This document shows, piece after piece, positions 6,331-6,603 of a stretch of 6,603 bases of DNA (position 1 is the first letter of the stretch; the number at the start of each line of letters is the position of its first letter). Source of the DNA: an uncultured Faecalibacterium sp. (GTDB lineage Bacteria > Bacillota > Clostridia > Oscillospirales > Ruminococcaceae); the NCBI GenBank assembly GCA_934525405.1, contig CAKSZF010000084.1:1-6603 (forward strand), written 5' to 3'. Made by a program: the position numbers and the translations under genes. The notes under the pieces are model-generated. The model searched no databases and was not told where the DNA came from. It was given only the letters and a program-made list of their open reading frames with translations.

Positions 6331-6603
6331 TCAGCCCTGCTTTTTCCAGCGGCGCATAACGCCCATGCCCAAGGCATAGGGGCCGGTGTGCACCGCGATG
6401 GTGCAGCCGATCTGCAAAAGCCCTACCTCGCACTGTGCGCCGGGGTACTTGGCGCGCAGGGCGGCGCGGGTCTGCATCCACAGACGCTTGCCCTCGTCGG
6501 CATCGTAGCCGTAGCCCACCGTGATGCGGTAGTCGTCCGGGGTGCCGCCGTGGGCATCCAGATAGTTCATCAGCTGTTCCAGTGCCTTTTCAAAGCTCTT
6601 CTG
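6331..6603 (-). CDS. DegV family protein, C-terminal part (gene runs off the window)
   Basis: The frame is open from the window edge to a TGA at 6333-6331, giving the last 90 residues. The stretch IGCTIAVHTGPYALGMG near the end matches the C-terminal signature of DegV/FakB proteins, where IG..I..HTGP.ALG follows a helix and strand. In this family the protein binds a fatty acid and, in characterised members, presents it to a fatty acid kinase (FakA) for phosphorylation. Preceding visible segments are YRITVGYGYDADEG and a helix WMQTRAALRAKY, also usual for the second domain. Family members are about 280-290 aa, so roughly the last third is present and the start is outside the window. It is separated from the signalling operon by its own terminator and a candidate promoter, so it is probably independent of it. 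Which lipid it binds cannot be told here. Confidence 0.88.
   Translation of the reverse strand, partial: QKSFEKALEQLMNYLDAHGGTPDDYRITVGYGYDADEGKRLWMQTRAALRAKYPGAQCEVGLLQIGCTIAVHTGPYALGMGVMRRWKKQG

Overview
The window looks like a piece of a GC-rich gut Firmicute chromosome, most likely an Oscillospiraceae member of the Faecalibacterium/Subdoligranulum/Gemmiger type. This rests on the overall G+C, Gram-positive-style AGGAGG ribosome binding sites, use of ATG, GTG and TTG starts, a lipoprotein signal that also carries a twin-arginine motif, and clostridial-style signalling architectures. It is an inference, since no marker gene is present.

Layout. Positions 1-340 (+ strand) hold the possible 3' end of an upstream gene, then two very small ORFs of 30 and 26 codons. 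Each small ORF has its own AAAGGAG site, and the pair is closed by a strong intrinsic terminator. A convergent terminator at 402-430 belongs to the minus-strand operon that fills most of the window. Read in transcription order on the minus strand, the operon is: a PAS-GGDEF-REC-HD-GYP cyclic-di-GMP enzyme (5979 to 3874), a solute-binding lipoprotein (3856 to 3029) and a double-receiver hybrid histidine kinase (3039 to 460). The genes are 17 nt apart and then overlap by 11 nt, so they are almost certainly cotranscribed. Upstream, 5980-6330 is non-coding. It holds a perfect 10-bp hairpin in the leader, a candidate promoter, a compact three-way-junction inverted-repeat element and the terminator of the next gene, a DegV-family protein whose C-terminal 90 residues lie at 6331-6603.

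How the genes may work together (inference). The lipoprotein could capture a small ligand, such as an amino acid, outside the membrane. It has no permease or ATPase gene next to it and is translationally coupled to a membrane kinase with a Cache-like extracellular region, so it may present the ligand to the kinase. The kinase could then signal, directly or through a separate HPt protein, to the receiver domain placed between the diguanylate cyclase and the phosphodiesterase of the first gene. The whole would form a nutrient-to-c-di-GMP circuit in one transcription unit. The least explained parts of the window are the two small peptide genes and the structured elements between the operon and the DegV gene.
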